DNA from: Lithodes maja
Lineage: Eukaryota > Arthropoda > Malacostraca > Decapoda > Lithodidae
Reading direction: 5' to 3'
Assembly (NCBI GenBank): GCA_037953745.1
Contig: JBAKBP010007174.1
Location: 1-64,000, forward strand
DNA: 64,000 nucleotides
Positions 62,131 to 64,000 of the stretch are shown piece after piece (the stretch's first letter is position 1; each line of letters starts with the position of its first letter). The notes beneath the pieces were generated by a model. That model was not told the origin of the DNA, made no database searches, and saw only the letters and a list, made by a program, of their open reading frames with translations. The translations under genes were made by a program, and so were the position numbers.

Positions 62131-64000
62131 ACAAAACAGCCCTTAAGTTATTAACAGCAGGGAATTATGTCTGTTATGCCAGGTTGTAATCCAACTCGCT
62201 TTGTTATGTATTCTTTAATAATCCGGGTTTCGGATACTCAGAATTAGATAATGCTCAACAGGAACATATCTCGCTTGATCAATGTTACTTTTAGATTACT
62301 CAATCACTCTCCCAAAACACAATAAATACACGGAATAATTACACTCGTATTTATTACGTAAACATAGGTACAGGAAATGGGGTATCAAAACCTCTACTAT
62401 AATGAATAGGATTCCAATATAAACACAATGTGACTTATAAAGAGTTGAATAAGTTTGACTATTTATTGAAATAATGTTGTCACTTACAAAGCATCAAATA
62501 TGAAATACACAATTACATAAAACAAATACACAAATACAAATACTGATGACAATATCTATACGGGTCAAGTGTATAACGCGAGGTATAATAATTGCTAGGT
62601 ATGGCAACTGAGGTCAACTACTCAGCTACGCATAGATCTGCGCGGCGTGAAAAACAAATAATGCCGTGCTCGGGTGTACGCTCAAAGGTACCGCTCACTG
62701 GGGTACGGGTGAGTCGGACTGAGGTCAGGTTAAATAAAGTTTCGATTTAGTGCAACGGTAAATCGAGTTTAGAAGATATGAACTTCGCTTTATTTTACGG
62801 GGAATGATAATTTATATCTGAATGTAACTATAAAAGGATTATTGTGAATAATCTCTCACACGATACACGAAAAATAAATTCAATCGTAAATTAGTTAAAA
62901 TTACACGGAATAAGGAAATCAGATTGACAGTAAATATAGTGAATACATTATAGCGGCACAATAGCTATAGAAAAGTAAGTTTGAATAAAGTAACAAACTA
63001 CTGAAGGTAATGCAGAACGAATTAGTGCTTTATTATATATTTAATAAGAGCTATAATGACTTAGATACAGAACAAAGTAGTAACTTAATAAATATCCAAC
63101 AATTATGGCATCAGAAGGAGTTTGAATAAATTAACAAACTGCTGAATGGAACGCAGAACTAAGTAGCGCTTTACTATAACTTTAATAATCGTTATAATGA
63201 TTTAATTACAGAACAAAGTAGTAACATATCAATAACCAGAAATACAGGCTTGATGAATATAGGAATGTATAATCTGAATTCCTAAATCGGTGGTGAATGA
63301 ATTATATAGCCCGGGTAACGTATATGATTATATAGCCCGGGTAACGTATATGATTAGATTATTCACAACAACTAATACAACTTAGATATCTTGAATACAG
63401 ATTAATTCTAACTCAACGGACGGGTTCTTTACTTTCAGCGGTGGCGACTTTATACACTAAGTATTCTCTTGTTATAATTGGACGTAATACGGTCCTGAGT
63501 TTAGGAGTTAAGTTTAGGATTTAAGTTTTAAGAAGGAAAATAGCCCTCATTATACACTTCACTTCGACTTGGACACGCAATGAATAATAACACAATACAA
63601 TATAATCTGAGAGCATTCACTAAGTATCACGTATAATATCGGCTATGTAACGTAGGTAAAAATAATTGAACAAATGCTTGAACAAGAATTACATAGACAA
63701 TACACCGTACTTATAAAAAATCACTACACGGATCAAAGTTTGATAAATCTCACACGTGTACTAAACTGACAAGGAGAGTCCTAGAAGCGGATCTCTACGA
63801 AATAGTTAAATTGAACACTCGCATATTTTATATTACCTTCACAATAATTCCCAAAACTTATAAACAGACAGACACGTAGGGTATGGGTGTAGAGGGGAAG
63901 TAATTTCCATGAGGGAGAATCTGGACGATGTAGGACTCGTAGTTCTTCCTCCGGCTGGACGTCAAAGGGAGCTGCCTCTCTCATGGACACCAGAGAAGGT
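62131..64000. other. AT-rich DNA with local tandem duplications, no gene
   Basis: A roughly 140-bp unit (gtttgaataaagtaacaaac, agaacaaagtagtaac) is duplicated at 62978-63117 and 63119-63245. A 27-bp unit with tatagcccgggtaacgtata is duplicated at 63300-63353. Nothing in either strand resembles a known protein. A minus-strand LTR ending ...cataaca at 62169 is imaginable but has no partner in the window. Confidence 0.5.

Noticed and set aside
63781..63990. Minus-strand ORF at the right edge
   Set aside because: Short, no recognised motif, cut by the window; cannot be supported as a gene.

Overview
The window looks like nuclear DNA of an arthropod, most likely a decapod crustacean. It is AT-rich and intron-scale, with almost no host coding sequence. 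It is packed with CR1-like LINEs, Penelope, DIRS and Ty3/gypsy elements, tRNA-derived SINEs, minisatellites and a short (TTAGG)n array, the arthropod telomere motif. The decapod assignment is inference from this repeat repertoire; nothing here names a species.

Host genes are sparse. One exon of the mitochondrial ribosomal protein uL15m (mRpL15) lies on the minus strand at 2863-3028, with a consensus donor and a plausible acceptor. A second possible coding exon of an unrecognised protein lies on the minus strand at 42735-43067. No rRNA, functional tRNA, operon or CRISPR was seen.

Layout. 1-4448: nested LINE fragments, the first copy of a roughly 525-bp SINE-like element, the mRpL15 exon and another LINE end. 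4449-13330: a structurally complete minus-strand DIRS retrotransposon with gag, RT/RNase H, tyrosine recombinase, long inverted terminal repeats and an internal complementary region that reproduces the circle junction. 13749-22562: a degraded Ty3/gypsy-type element whose domains run PR-IN-RT-RH, the reverse of normal gypsy order. It is riddled with insertions: two SINE-like copies, a TTAA-flanked TIR element carrying a LINE end and (TTAGG)n, and a LINE tail with a 58-bp minisatellite. 22571-24998: Penelope-like element folded into an inverted structure. 24999-31198: a promoter-like segment, 45-bp direct repeats and a full-length CR1-type LINE whose two ORFs are both open.

31199-37375: AT-rich DNA, two perfect palindromes, then a TIR element rich in GAGTCA motifs that holds an 18-bp minisatellite split by a LINE, itself split by a SINE. 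37376-41040: a LINE with endonuclease, RT and a C-terminal zinc finger. 41041-44966: short repeat families (a roughly 270-bp family called family R here, and tRNA SINEs), the unknown exon and a remnant of a second DIRS subfamily. 44967-54977: a near-complete PR-IN-RT-RH gypsy element with TC-length-variable LTRs (2462 and 1825 bp) and a 4-bp target duplication; its left LTR carries a 622-bp TTAA-flanked MITE, proven by the empty site in the right LTR. 54978-64000: SINE, an orphan ORF, a twin-primed LINE hit by a second copy of the same MITE, further LINE ends, a 27-copy 25-bp minisatellite and AT-rich DNA without recognisable genes.

The genes do not form a pathway. The useful reading is a nesting chronology: old LINE and gypsy copies were invaded by SINEs and TTAA elements, and several insertion sites can be reconstructed to the base from target duplications. 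The best candidates for second looks are the two elements with copia-like pol order and gypsy-type proteins (Gmr1-like), the full DIRS circle-junction architecture, and the SINE-like family with three intact target duplications.
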